Assembly: GCA_015146655.1 (NCBI GenBank)
Contig: VKHL01000155.1
Location: 1-64,000 of the forward strand
Length of the DNA stretch: 64,000 nucleotides
From: Ochromonas danica
Taxonomy: Eukaryota; Sar; Chrysophyceae; Chromulinales; Chromulinaceae
Direction: 5' to 3'
The notes under the pieces: model-generated
What the model was told of the DNA's origin: nothing
Database searches by the model: none
Seen by the model: only the letters and a program-made list of their open reading frames with translations
In this document: one piece after another, positions 10,145 through 20,928 of the stretch
How positions within the stretch are numbered: the first letter of the stretch is position 1
How the letters are laid out: each line of letters begins with the position of its first letter
Position numbers and translations under genes: made by a program

Positions 10145-10516
10145 AGAAGAAGGGAGTGGAGAGGGACCAGAGGAGAAAGAGGTGGAAGAAGAAGAGAGAG
10201 GCTTGTTAGGCTTCGGCAGTGGCAGAGGGGGAGGGGAGGGAGAGGAGGGCGTCAAGTCTCTCACAGGAGGCTTTGCGGGCAGCGCAGGGGCTGAAGGAGG
10301 AGGGGGAGGAGGAGGAGGAGGAGCAGTGGGTAGACTGCCCTTCTCATCCACTTTCTTCAACAGCATGCCTTGGTGATGACTGCCCAGTTGTCCATACTGT
10401 TGTTGATTTCTTTGAATTGCCAAAGCAATGGGATCCTTCTTCTCCACTGGTGGTGGTGGACTACGACGAAGAGGTTTAGGAGGAGGTGAAGGACTAGTGG
10501 AGGAGGATGCCGACAT
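9118..10516 (-). CDS. Proline-rich PH-FYVE domain protein
   Basis: Three exons on the minus strand: 10516..9588, 9502..9359 and 9262..9118, phases consistent, product 405 residues. Residues about 1-135 are very rich in Pro and Ser, with several polyproline runs that could bind SH3, WW or profilin-type partners. Residues about 190-305 look like a PH domain (GLLAKRNREGVFEKCHFYLT ... CNEWMTAIRSAI). The spliced C-terminus is a FYVE zinc finger: CQLCQKKFGLLHKKHHCRNC continuing into GKCVCERCS and VCNPC, with the basic HHCR signature that binds phosphatidylinositol 3-phosphate on endosomes. Known PH-FYVE proteins act in endosomal trafficking or Rho-type signalling. It shares a 217-bp divergent promoter region with the lipase gene. 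This is the only complete copy. Confidence 0.85.
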
Positions 10517-10733
10517 GAGTAGTCCACTTGATCTAAAGTGAATATCTTGTGCTCTCTGAGGAGAAGGAAGTGTGAGGAAACAGTCAACTATTCTTCTTTT
10601 GCGTGCGAATATTTCTGGAATTTTGGTTTTCTGGGAACGAAGCCATTAACTTCAACGGCAACGGCAAGACAACAACAATCATTCAATTCTTGTTTTTCAT
10701 TTCTTTTTACTTCATGAAATACTGAAAGATACT

Positions 10734-12299
10734 ATGGTTTTCATTTCTACTATCATCCTAGGCTTTAGTACAGCTGCTGCAGTGCCTCTTGTGCATGTCT
10801 TCTTCACATCTTATTGGGATATTCACCACTCTGGCAGTGACTTGCCTACTCAAGAAGAATTCCCTGTCACGAACTATTCTGATCATCTTCGTCTAGGAAA
10901 GATGATTCAAGTCATTTATGATAGTTTCAATGACTATGGTAAAAGTGATCATTTTGGTGGAACTATCTTAGTCACTGAGAAGAATCTCTCACGATTAGTG
11001 GAAGAGACTTTCCCAGGATATCATTTTGAAGGTGAATTACATACTATCATTCGTTTAGAGAATGAGATTGATCCCACTTCTTTCATGGGATTTATTCTCA
11101 CTAAGCTATTACCTAATGGGAAGAAAGAAGTGGTGATCGTCTATCGAGGAACAGTCACTCCACGTGAATGGATTGCTGATGCTACCACGTTAGCAACTCA
11201 TTGGAATGAAAATCCTCAAATAGCTGCAGGCTGTGATGCCAATATAGCCTCTCAGTTCACACTAAACGACTACCTCCAGCTATTGCTCCCTCTCAGTGTC
11301 TATCGTAAACTACCTTACATTACGAAAGATGATCCCATTACACTTCATCAAGGATTTAAAGGAATGTATGTCACTAATCGAGATGTAAACGAACTCTATG
11401 ATGCTGAAGTTGATCGTTTAGTTGAGAAGCTTGAGAAGGTTAAGGGAATCAGCATGTCTCCTAGTGCTTTCCGAGACCTTCCAGCTGAACAACGTATTCA
11501 ATACATTCAAGAACTTGAACGACGTATATTGGAAGGACCACAAGCACGCTGTCGCTATATGATTGATGCATTACATGAGAAAGGTGAGATTGAGAGGGTA
11601 GTGGTAGCTGGACATAGTCTAGGGGCTGCTTTAGCCATTATTACCGCTTTGGATTTGGCTCAATATCTATCGTCTAAAAAGAATGCGAATGATATTCAGG
11701 TAGAAGCAGTAACGTTTGCTTGTCCTAAAGTTGGAAATTATCGATTCTTAGAGGTAGTGGAAGAAGCTCAGGTCTCTCATTATCATCACCACGTGAGAGG
11801 AGACTTTGTCCCATTCAGCGGCTTCTTTACAGCCTTTCGAAAAGAAGTTGGTCGCCGTTATCGACCATTTCGCTACGGAGAGACCTTGCCCTTCCTTAAG
11901 AGCAAGTATCGTAGCCCTAAGTCCTTCCTTTTCAGTCTTGCAGCTTCGACAACCACCAAGTCTGACTACTTAGGTGTTTTCCACAGCCTGGACGTTATCT
12001 TGCACAACCTTAGCCATTTTAATGGAGTCGTTGAAATACCCAGAAGTATTGCCTTCGTTAATCGAAAAGGCGATTATCTAGACCATCATTACAGCAATGA
12101 GACCCAATCGATTCCTCCAAATTGGTTCACAGGCTTGGCTAATAGAGGAATGCACATGCGAAAAAATGGCGAAATTGCAGAAATTGGCTTTAAAGATTTG
12201 AAAGCCGATAAGACAGGTCGTTTGCAAGCTCGTATAAACGCTTTCATTGATCTCTATATTGAATTACATCGTGATGAAGGAAAACAAGTTCTTGTTTAA
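10734..12299 (+). CDS. Class 3 lipase-like alpha/beta hydrolase
   Basis: Intronless, 521 residues. A hydrophobic N-terminus (about residues 1-25) looks like a signal peptide or anchor, so the enzyme is probably secreted or enters the endomembrane system. The lipase_3 core shows VIVYRGTVTPREW, the nucleophile elbow GHSLG at about residues 293-297 (Ser nucleophile), TFACPKVGN with flanking residues typical of the family, and VRGDFVPF, in which the Asp may be the acid of the triad. Predicted reaction: hydrolysis of acyl esters, likely acylglycerols or galactolipids. A long insert (about 200-270) between the oxyanion strand and the nucleophile could form the lid. It is divergently transcribed from the PH-FYVE gene. 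Confidence 0.9.
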   Translation: MVFISTIILGFSTAAAVPLVHVFFTSYWDIHHSGSDLPTQEEFPVTNYSDHLRLGKMIQVIYDSFNDYGKSDHFGGTILVTEKNLSRLVEETFPGYHFEGELHTIIRLENEIDPTSFMGFILTKLLPNGKKEVVIVYRGTVTPREWIADATTLATHWNENPQIAAGCDANIASQFTLNDYLQLLLPLSVYRKLPYITKDDPITLHQGFKGMYVTNRDVNELYDAEVDRLVEKLEKVKGISMSPSAFRDLPAEQRIQYIQELERRILEGPQARCRYMIDALHEKGEIERVVVAGHSLGAALAIITALDLAQYLSSKKNANDIQVEAVTFACPKVGNYRFLEVVEEAQVSHYHHHVRGDFVPFSGFFTAFRKEVGRRYRPFRYGETLPFLKSKYRSPKSFLFSLAASTTTKSDYLGVFHSLDVILHNLSHFNGVVEIPRSIAFVNRKGDYLDHHYSNETQSIPPNWFTGLANRGMHMRKNGEIAEIGFKDLKADKTGRLQARINAFIDLYIELHRDEGKQVLV

Positions 12300-13199
12300 T
12301 TATTTGGACCAAAAAGATTTACAAAAAACAAAAAGGATAAAATGTGGTGAGATGTATTTTATGGTATTTAAGGTGTCAGTATTAATGACGAAGTGGACAA
12401 GGTTTGACTTGCATTGATCAATAGTGCTAAGGCAGACATTTTATTGTAGCGATTCTCTGTGGTGTTCTTACTGTTTTGAATTGTAGCGATTTACTTGATG
12501 GGGTTGATCGCATAGATTTTGTAGTTTTCTGTCAACCATTTTGAGCGGAGAATCTCTCCTGCTCCGTTGGAAGCTTCATTCCAAGATATTGATTATTACA
12601 AGTATATCATGATAAATATATTATATATCCACCTTTATGATAATAGATACTGTGTTCAATGTTCAATGCTGTTCTGGGAGCTTTAAAGGCATCTGCTCTC
12701 TCTCTCTCTTTCTCTGCACTTTGGTTTCTCTCCATTTTGGTTCCTCCGAATGTTGGTTCCCTTGTATTTTAGTTTCTTTCTGTTTCAATGCGGAAGGTAT
12801 TAGCTTTGTGAGTGTAAACGATTCTTTAAGAGTAGTCTCATGTGGTGAAGCTCTCATGTTTAGATTAATAGTTACGGCTTCTATAGTGGAATGAGAAGGA
12901 AGAAGTCTCAACAGTAATATCAAGTGGACATTGTAGTATCAACTGGAAAACAACAGCAATAAATAGAAGAAGAATGAATGAAAGTTCTCTTAAGATCCGC
13001 AATAACGCATTATGTACACCAGCAACAGCACAGCACAGCACAGCACAGCACAGCACAGCAGCTGTCCCAGACACAGTAGAAGAAGGAAGTGAAGTAAAGT
13101 AAAGTGAAGTGAAGTGAAGTGATGTAGTCTACTACCCCGACACCCTCAGTGCAGAGGATAGTCAACTACAGTATCTACCAGGACAGAAGCAGCAGCAGC
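12300..13199. other. Intergenic region with short tandem repeats
   Basis: Convergent space between the lipase and the PP1-inhibitor gene. It holds a (cagca)n pentanucleotide tract at about 13021-13060, a (gaagt)n run at about 13085-13120 and near-repeated tttggttcctc/tttggtttctc units at about 12718-12775. No gene recognised. Confidence 0.6.
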
Positions 13200-13736
13200 T
13201 CATGATTGACCCACAGGCTGTCTCCGTGGTCTTGTCTTGTCCTGGTTAAATGAGGAGTCACTGTCATCAGAGTCAGTGTCCACAGCAGCGTGTCTCTTCT
13301 TATGGTAGTCAGAGTACTCTATCCCCAAGCATATATACATACAGTAATTAAACCAGTTATAACACAGTACATTAGGTCATAGTGAGAGAGCGAGAGAGGG
13401 TTAGTTACTTTTGGAACTCTCTTTGTTCTGATTGTCAATGATGCCTTCAGCCCATTTCAATCTGATGCCTTTCTTCTTCATCTTCTCCTTCTTCTCCTCG
13501 TTTCCATGATTTTCACATGAAGCAAGAGGAGGAGGAAGAAGAACAACTGATTTCTCGTCTTCTTCTTCTTCTTCTTCTTCTTCTTTCTTTAATTGACCTT
13601 TCAGATCTTTCATAATATCCAAACTGTGAATCATAGGATGATAACCTTGAGTCTCAACTTCCATATTATTATTGGAGAGATTCTTAGCGCTTCTTCTTCT
13701 TCTCTCTCTCTTCTCTTCGTTGTTTGCTCTTCTCAA
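13200..13736 (-). CDS. Protein phosphatase 1 inhibitor-3 / Ypi1-like
   Basis: Two exons on the minus strand: 13736..13409 and 13318..13200, with a GTAACT donor and phase-1 junction; product 148 residues if the first ATG is used. After a basic and an Asp/Glu-rich stretch comes IRLKWAEGIIDNQNKESSKK, which matches the inhibitor-3 (PPP1R11/Ypi1) signature of a basic-x-W motif, (V/I)DN and S(S/T)K. The second exon adds YSDYHKKRHAAVDTDSDDSD, an acidic Ser-rich tail as in the family. Such proteins bind and modulate PP1 catalytic subunits in the nucleus. The Cys cluster seen after SSK in animals is absent here. The start could also be at an internal Met (MEVETQGYH). Confidence 0.6.
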
Positions 13737-13925
13737 TCAATCCTCCCGCATTTCCCAAACAACAACAGCACAGAGCAGTCTAAGGTGGGAGAAGGAAATA
13801 AGGAATTTCTCTATTTTTAAAGTAATTCTTTAATTCTCTCAGGGTGGCTAAACCCGGGGAAATGGCTAAAGTGGCTAAACCGAATATCCCGTCTTGGCCA
13901 AGTCAGCAGGAGCAGCGATGATGCA

Positions 13926-15203
13926 ATGATGAGCAACATTGTGACAACAATGAGATTGATGACGAAGTTATGCTGTCACTCCTCTACTTGGCATACTTGC
14001 CTCTACTTCCTTATCCTGCTATTTCCTATCTATACTTTCCATGTGAAGAGATATGGTAATAATAATAAGTCTTGGCTGTCTTTGAGATCGTCTACTACTA
14101 TCCACCATGTGATGATGATGCAACAACAACAACATCAACAAGGATCATGGCCATCAACATCACTGGAGGAGGTTACTCTCTATCAATTGCTGCAAGACAA
14201 ATTGCTTCATCATACCTCATTTTCTCTTCCTTTTTCAACCACTGCTACTAGTACTACTACTAGTACTGCTACTAGTACTGCTACTAGTACTGCTGCTACT
14301 TCTTCACCTTCTCCTGCTGTTGTTGCCAAATCCAAGGCATCAACCTCTTCATCAACCTCGTCATCATCAGTTGTGTCGAAATCCGATGACAAGCAGTCTT
14401 CAAGTGATACTGAGACATCACCTTTCTCTTCTCTGTTCAACCTTCCTCAACTATCTTGGCAATGGTCATCAGCCTCAACTACTGCTACGACTATCCCTCT
14501 ACCATCTCCACATGCTGCTACTGACTCGACAGCTACCACTCGCAGCAGCACATCACCAACGACTCACCAATCTTCTGACAAATTAATAACCTTCCACTTC
14601 AAAATAACCAAAACAGCAAGTCCGCAGATCTCATCAGACACGAACGCTGCAATAAAAACAACAACGGCAAGCATGAAATCATCTCCGATCTTCTCTGCTT
14701 GGCCAACCCTCCCTGCCTCACCTCTGCCACAGATTACTGCCAAGTTACAAGAATGGTCGAAACACTCAACCTTTGTCTCAATACCTCCTGACCTCTCTCT
14801 TCCTTCCTTGCCTATCTCTTTGGGATGGGAAGGTAAGTTCCTTGTTTTGATGTCTTCATTCATTTAGATAACTGGTTTGATGTATCTTTATGTAGTTGCT
14901 GGAGTGACTGCTTCTCTTATAGCTGCCACTGGACTTGCTTTGGTGACGAGATCAAAGCGAGTTGATCAGACCAAAGGGATATCTGATGCTAAAAGAGAGA
15001 AGCCTTTACCCTCCTCACTTGATGCTGTGGCTGCACAAAATAAAGTGGGACAAGCTTTAGCAAATTCATCTGTCGTGTTGATACCTCAGATTGTGGATAA
15101 ATCGCCAAACATAGATGATGAAGAGCCATTGCCTGATACCACTCCAGCAGAAGACACGAAAGAGCTTTGTCGCTTCCTTTGGAGGTTCTTGTCTAGTCGT
15201 TAG
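13926..15203 (+). CDS. Ser/Thr-rich single-pass membrane or plastid-targeted protein
   Basis: Two exons, 13926..14832 and 14896..15203 (GTAAGT donor, TATGTAG acceptor, phase 1), product 404 residues. Near the N-terminus there is a hydrophobic segment (CLYFLILLFPIYTFHV, about residues 28-43) that reads as a signal peptide; the Phe after the likely cleavage site followed by basic, Ser-rich sequence could be a plastid leader. Residues about 95-220 are almost only Ser, Thr, Ala and Pro, likely disordered or O-glycosylated. The second exon starts with a transmembrane helix (VAGVTASLIAATGLALV) followed by an Arg/Lys stop-transfer. I do not recognise the family and assign no function. Confidence 0.65.
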
Positions 15204-15326
15204 AAATGCTAATCTTATGGATGTAATTGTTGTTTTCTTTGGTAAAGTATATTCCCTTTGTTTCCAGAGCATTGAGTGATTCTTGCGATTTAATTAGCAA
15301 TAACAGTAGGAGAATATTTTCACACT

Positions 15327-18248
15327 TTACAGAGTTGTCAGGACATCTTGAATAGTTGCCCACAGTTGCTCAAGCCGAGCGCGGCGTTGCTGTTGAGACA
15401 AATCATCGTTTTGAAGAAACTTGCCCACAGCATTTAACTGGCCACACAGAGCATGCTCTAACTGTTCGACCTCATTCTCCACGCCTTTATGAACGATCTT
15501 TGCTTCTTTAACAGACTCCATTTCTAGGTCAGACCTATCTGCGCTAGAGAGAGAACTCTGTGCACGCAGTTGCTCGTGCAAATGCTCCAAGAAAAATAAA
15601 TACCTCTCCACGGCATTGTTTCCCATAACATCTCCTCTCAACACACCTTCGTCTTTTCTAAAGATCTCAACCTCCTTCAAATGGGCCACAAACTCCCTCG
15701 TGTTGGAAGAAAGTATCTGTCTTAATGACCAAGGCAAGACATCCCCAGTGCTCGGTACCAACAGTGGATAGACAAAGGCTCGCGCCAGAACAGCCAACGG
15801 ACCATAGAGCTCCGATAAAGAGATTCCCTGGGTCTTCATGTAGCTCCAAATCTGTTTCGCTTTGCCGACCTCCACCAGTTCAGTATTATTCACCTCAAAC
15901 TGTTCAGTGGGTCGAAAGTGCTTTGAAGAAAGGAGAAGTCTTTCGAAAAAATAGTTCGCGACATCTATCTTGCCAATGGAAGTGTGCAGTAGCTCTGGTG
16001 CTTCAAAGACGATGACTTCCTGGGTAATACCTCTGGCTTGAAGGGCATCAATATGATCACGGAGGATTTGAGGTCGTTTCTGAATAGCTTTGGGAGCTCG
16101 ATAGAGAAGATGGTAGAGTTGATGGAGAAAAGCACTACGCTCACTGGACGCCCCTCCAGCCTGATCGCGCTTTAAGATAGTTAAAGGGTGATAAAACCGG
16201 CGTGGAAGATATACCCTTCTTTCAACCTGTTCGTCAGATTCCCTCTTAGGTAGATATCACGAAAGTCATATTTCACCAAAGTCAGTCGAAAATCACGAAT
16301 GCATCGAGAGAATATAAGGGAAATTTACCTTTGCAGTTTCCATAGCCACCATACCATAGAGCATCTTGAGAGAATGACGATAGTGCTCCGGATTCTTTCT
16401 CGCAAGGCCAGGAACGGCAGAAAGGACCACGTAAGCTACCCCATGATCATAAGCATTGATCCATCGCTCAATGCAAGAGGTAAGAAAAGTGAACTTCTCT
16501 TTAAAGATATCTAAATTGGCCATTACTATACGGGTGACATCTATCATCATGTCTTTCATATAGGTTGACTCCTCGTCCTCCACAGAGTCGCCACTCTCCT
16601 CAAATCCAGAATAGTCAGATGGATCTGATGAAGAACGGTCGACGAAGAGCGCCGGCTCTGTAGAAAAGGATATGTCCTCCATGCTACTATCCCATCCATC
16701 AGTATTTAAACTTGGAAGTAAAGTTACTCTCTCTAAAGCGCTTAAATCATTTGAGGACGATGAATCAAGGTTGTCGCTGAGATCGAATAGATCCGGATAC
16801 AATCGTTGCAAGCGAGTCAAGCCGGATTCTTTCTTTATTTGCTCAGCATCTAATAGTACGTCTGAAGTATCAATATCTTCATCGCTAACAGTCTTTATAT
16901 CATCAATAACGGGACTGTTACCCATTGATGTAGTATCAGGAATAGGAGACTCCATCGCTCGAATAAATACTTTCTGTATCCTCTTTACTTTGCTCAGAGT
17001 CTCTCTTAGAGGAGGTCTAATCATGACTGCTCCACCTCTGTACACATCAACACAAGATTATCAAGAGATAAGTAAAGAAGTCACCAAAGAAAATACACTT
17101 TACTTACTTCGTCAGCAATGAAGATAATGTACAATTGGGCAAAAACAACTTGATGGCCTCCATCTTGCGTATTAGTCCCTCAGGTTGATAACGTAAGATA
17201 GTCGGGGTATTATTGATAATATTATTTGTTTCTTCATCACAGCCGACAGCTTTAGATAACTCCTAATCAAAGAAAGGGATCAATTAGAACACATGGTCTA
17301 CTGTGTGGTTTTATATCGCCCTACCTCATATCGCTTCACAATTACATCGAAATGATGATACACTAAGATCTTAGGAAACCTTAGTATAACTTTATCAATC
17401 ATCCAAGTGGGGAAAGTTCTCTTAATCTCTTCAATTCTCTTACCAACATTTCGATCTAATAGACTAGGTTCTTCTAGTATCATCTTTGAGAGAGACTTCT
17501 TGTCTATATTGATATGACAAAAAGAGAAAACTCGTAAAGTACGTTCTATAACTTTGTCTAGATGATAATACAAGACGACAGGCCATCGTCGAATCAGATT
17601 TAATGCTTCATGTCGAGTCAATCCAAGATCTTCTGTTAAGAACTTCAATTGTTCAAGCATGACTAGACGATACTTAGGGACTAAGATATGAGGTACACGC
17701 TTAATAAACTTAGTGGCATCTATTTCATTTCCTAATAGAGTTTGTATGATTTCTAAATCTGTTTCTTTAGGTTGCTCATTGTCTGCAATATTCCGTAATA
17801 TTAACTCAATTCCTGAATTATATTGAGAGACAAGATAAGAAGGATTTAATTCAGGATTTCTTTCACAAATAGAATCAACAGCTTGTTTTAATTGTTTTGG
17901 TTTTAATAAGAGAAGAATAGGATGACGATTGACCACATCTTCCAGATCATGAGCAGTGAGATGAGGGAAGATCTCATGTAAAGAATGAATATTCTTATTA
18001 ATAAGATGACTATCTTCCTTATTTAAGATATCAGAGAGTTCACTCAATACTTGGGCTGTTTGTAAGGAGCTTGATGTTGATGGTGATGATGACGATGATG
18101 ATGAGGTCTTGCGGTCACGATTTCTTGCCATCAAAGTCGAGCTAATGGCTGCTCGATAAGGCCCATAGGTCCTCCTAAGAAGGAGAAGCCCATGGATATG
18201 ATTGTGAAGCAAGCATGCTATGAGACTGACAAAGAGAAGAGTCTTCAT
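15327..18248 (-). CDS. mTERF-domain organelle protein with long C-terminal extension
   Basis: Four exons on the minus strand: 18248..17325, 17262..17108, 17037..16329 and 16244..15327. All phases agree and the product is 901 residues. The N-terminus is a signal-like hydrophobic stretch followed by Arg-rich sequence, so it is organelle-targeted, probably to the plastid. Residues about 85-390 are mTERF repeats, helical hairpins with the recurring pattern 'proline-I/L-L' (RHPILLLLKPKQLKQAV, RVPHILVPKYRLVMLEQL, RWPVVLYYHLDKVIERTL, RFPKILVYHHFDVIVKRY, NTPTILRYQPEGLIRKM). mTERF proteins bind nucleic acid and act in organelle transcription, splicing or ribosome assembly. Residues about 400-595 are acidic and Ser-rich, and about 600-900 are helical, with one stretch (KAKQIWSYMKTQGISLSELY) resembling a PPR repeat. 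The fusion is unusual in length for an mTERF protein. Confidence 0.75.
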
Positions 18249-18302
18249 CAGAAAACTGAAGAAGTGGATACCAAGAAAAATGCAAAAAAACTGAAAAGAC
18301 TT

Positions 18303-19542
18303 CTAGCACCGCTCGAAATTCATGCCCCTTCCAAATTAAATGCCCCCTAGCCCAAAAAGCAACGTGTTTTTGCGACTTTTAGATGCGTTTCTTAATTTAA
18401 ATATAACACTATTTAGAGTTTCACAACAGACTTTTTCGTCAGAATCGATCTTATCGGGGAAAATACTCCAAAATAGCTATGATTCATCACATTTTCATCA
18501 ATGGAAGAGGCTTTGAGATCTATTTATGACGATGGATTAGCAGTAGAGGCTGATGCTAAGAAGCACAAGCTTGGATTTTGCGATCTTTTCCGTGCATTAC
18601 TGAAAAATGCTTGATGAACATGACAAAGGAGACGCATCCTCCCATCAAATCAAGTTGGAGAAGAAGCAATCTGAACGCAAATACAGTCTAAAGGGTGAAT
18701 ACATGTTGGAGCTTAAAGAAGAGCTTCAGAAGGAGGATAGATCGTCCAATTCTCTTGGATCGGCGTAAGGACTCATGAGAAGCGTGAAAAGCAAGCACTT
18801 GACGAAGGAAGAAATGTGTTTGCAATCAAGCATGTTGATAAATTTAATGAAAGGAGACTAATTATAGAGATTGTTCCTGTTGTTGTACTTAAACCTCACA
18901 TCAAAAACAGTCGTCGGTATCAAGCAAAACGAGATGTGAAAACAGCAATAAATCATGTTGTTGTATTGTCATAACATCATCTAAGGCGATAAATCAGCAG
19001 CATGTGTTATGGCAAGCGTGTCAGGCATGCGCAAAGCCATCAAAGAGAGAGCAGAGGTCAAACGCAAGGAAGCGCTGCGCTAAGCAGGTCAAACAGCTGA
19101 CGCCAATGCACAAAAAGAGGCAAGAGCGCAACTCCAGAGGCAGGTCAATGTATGTGCTATAATTTCTAGCGAAGGTAAGCCTACAGTTAGTCGTTTTCCA
19201 TGCTTGTATTCAAATGAATGTGGGAAAACCTGAACTGCAACGCCATTCTCGGGCTGGAAAGGATGCCCAACACGCGATAATTGGTAGTTCCCTAAAGTAA
19301 ACTGTACCTTTTACATAACAAGCACACTTTGCATTGCAATGGTAGAGCTATTTGCTATGAATCATAGCTATTTTGGAGTATTTTCCCCGATAAGATCGAT
19401 TCTGACGAAAAAGTCTGTTGTGAAACTCTAAATAGTGTTATATTTAAATTAAGAAACGCATCTAAAAGTCGCAAAAACACGTTGCTTTTTGGGCTAGGGG
19501 GCATTTAAATTTGGAAGGGGCATGAATTTCGAGCGGTGCTAG
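18303..19542. mobile_element. Fold-back DNA transposon, non-autonomous
   Basis: A 1240-bp element with long terminal inverted repeats: left 18303-18487 (185 bp) and right 19357-19542 (186 bp), identical except for one extra T in a run. The ends read ctagcaccgctcgaaattca. It is flanked by the 4-bp direct repeat actt (18299-18302 and 19543-19546), a probable target-site duplication. The ~870-bp interior has short helical, Lys/Glu-rich frames (for example plus 18501-18615) but no recognisable transposase, so it is probably moved in trans. The superfamily is not assigned. The right end lies 29 bp from a tRNA-Val gene. Confidence 0.85.
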
Positions 19543-19571
19543 ACTTTGCCAAAAGAAGAAAATAAAAAGAC

Positions 19572-19643
19572 TACCCCAACTGGGAGTCGAACCCAGGTCT
19601 GAACCGTGTGAAGGTTCTGTACTAACCGTTATACGATTGAGGC
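19572..19643 (-). tRNA. tRNA-Val (CAC anticodon)
   Basis: Full cloverleaf on the minus strand, 72 nt, no encoded CCA. Acceptor GCCTCAA pairs with TTGGGGT (two G-T wobbles); the D arm contains TAACGGTTAG; anticodon stem GAACC/GGTTC holds the loop TTCACAC (anticodon CAC after U33); T arm CTGGG-TTCGACT-CCCAG. There is no intron. The D-arm sequence resembles eukaryotic His/Glu-type tRNAs, but the anticodon reads valine. Confidence 0.88.
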
Positions 19644-20928
19644 GGTTGAAAGGATGTGTAACAGCAGCTAATAGTACAGTGAATGAGTTCCCCGGTACAA
19701 GCGATAAATCCATAAATGATGCAAATTGATGTTGATGGATGCAAATTAGATTATCTTGTGTAGACCTAGATCTTAATTTTACGACACCAACAATTAGACA
19801 GGGCAATGACGATGGCTCTCAGTTGGTCCTCATCTGTCACACACGTCACTGATTGTTCAGGGTGTCCATGTGGAAACTATCTGTCCTCTGCAGAGACTCT
19901 TCCTTCAACAGCAGCAAGCAAACACTGCTTATTTAGGTTTAGGCGACTCCACAATGGATCGAAACAGCTGCCACATTAGATGAAGGGACTAAGGGTGAAA
20001 CTGAAAAATGAAGAGAAGTGAGGGATGAAGAGAAGTGAGTCAGAACAGTCATTTTCAACACGTGTTCTGTTGAAGTTTCCTCTCTGATATCATGCATGCC
20101 ACATCTTGAACATGATACACAGCATGCATGGTTCATGTTCATTCTGTATATGTCTTCTTGCGATCTTCACGGAACCTTCCTTGTTTTTGCTTTGATTCAT
20201 CGAGTTCATCGAGTTAAGCTGAGTTCATCGAGTTATACCACAGAGGTTTAACTTCATGTGCCAAGTGCTTCATCACATGCCAAGTACTTTCGATAAAATT
20301 GGGTAAGAGCTTTCGTGGCATGATCCTAGATTGAGAGGAGCGCCTATTAGTACAGATCTGGAGATCAGCCGTGGAATTGCTTCTGTTTGTTTGTTGTCTA
20401 CTGGCAGTGAGCAAGTGCTGTCACTGCCATCATTAAAATGCACCAAGACTATTGAGGGAAGATCTTCTTGAGAGAAAAGCCAGTCTCATCACGAAGTATA
20501 TAACTTAATACTGATTTACAGCAAGTCGGCAGGACACCTGCAGCACAATGTATTAATCCTTATTGCACAGAAGACGAATATATACACCACACCACTTCAA
20601 GCAACGGAGTATATCAACAGTTGATCTCCGCGATACTTGCAAATAGACAGCGTTCACCACGCAATAATTTGCCTCACTGTGCAGCAAATACTGCATAGAA
20701 CACAAATGGTCGGTTCAACTATCATTCTAAAGAACACAAACTACAAAATTCTACTCAAAAGAGAACGTGACCAGGATCACGATCTAACGGAAGTTGGGGT
20801 GCAAGATACGACGCAACACAAGCCAAGACTTCCCTATTCAAAGGAAAGGCGTCCAGAGTGACGCCATGTATATCAAAGACAAATAGAACATGAGGGAAAG
20901 TAAAAACAGAATAGAATGACTGACGGCT
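19644..20928. other. Gene-poor region, possible transposase relic
   Basis: About 1.3 kb without a convincing gene. On the minus strand near 20214-20330 a frame contains ESTWHVMKHLAHEVKPLWY, faintly like the 'WHV.K' block of some DDE transposases; this is weak. A gttcatcgagtta motif is repeated three times at about 20196-20236. The fold-back element lies just to the left. Confidence 0.35.

Noticed and set aside
10050-10479. Plus-strand Gly/Glu-rich frames
   Set aside because: Antisense to the proline-rich coding region of the PH-FYVE gene; polyproline codons read as Gly/Glu on the other strand.
20214-20414. Possible DDE transposase fragment
   Set aside because: Only one short block (STWHVMKHLAHEV) resembles such enzymes; too weak to call an element.
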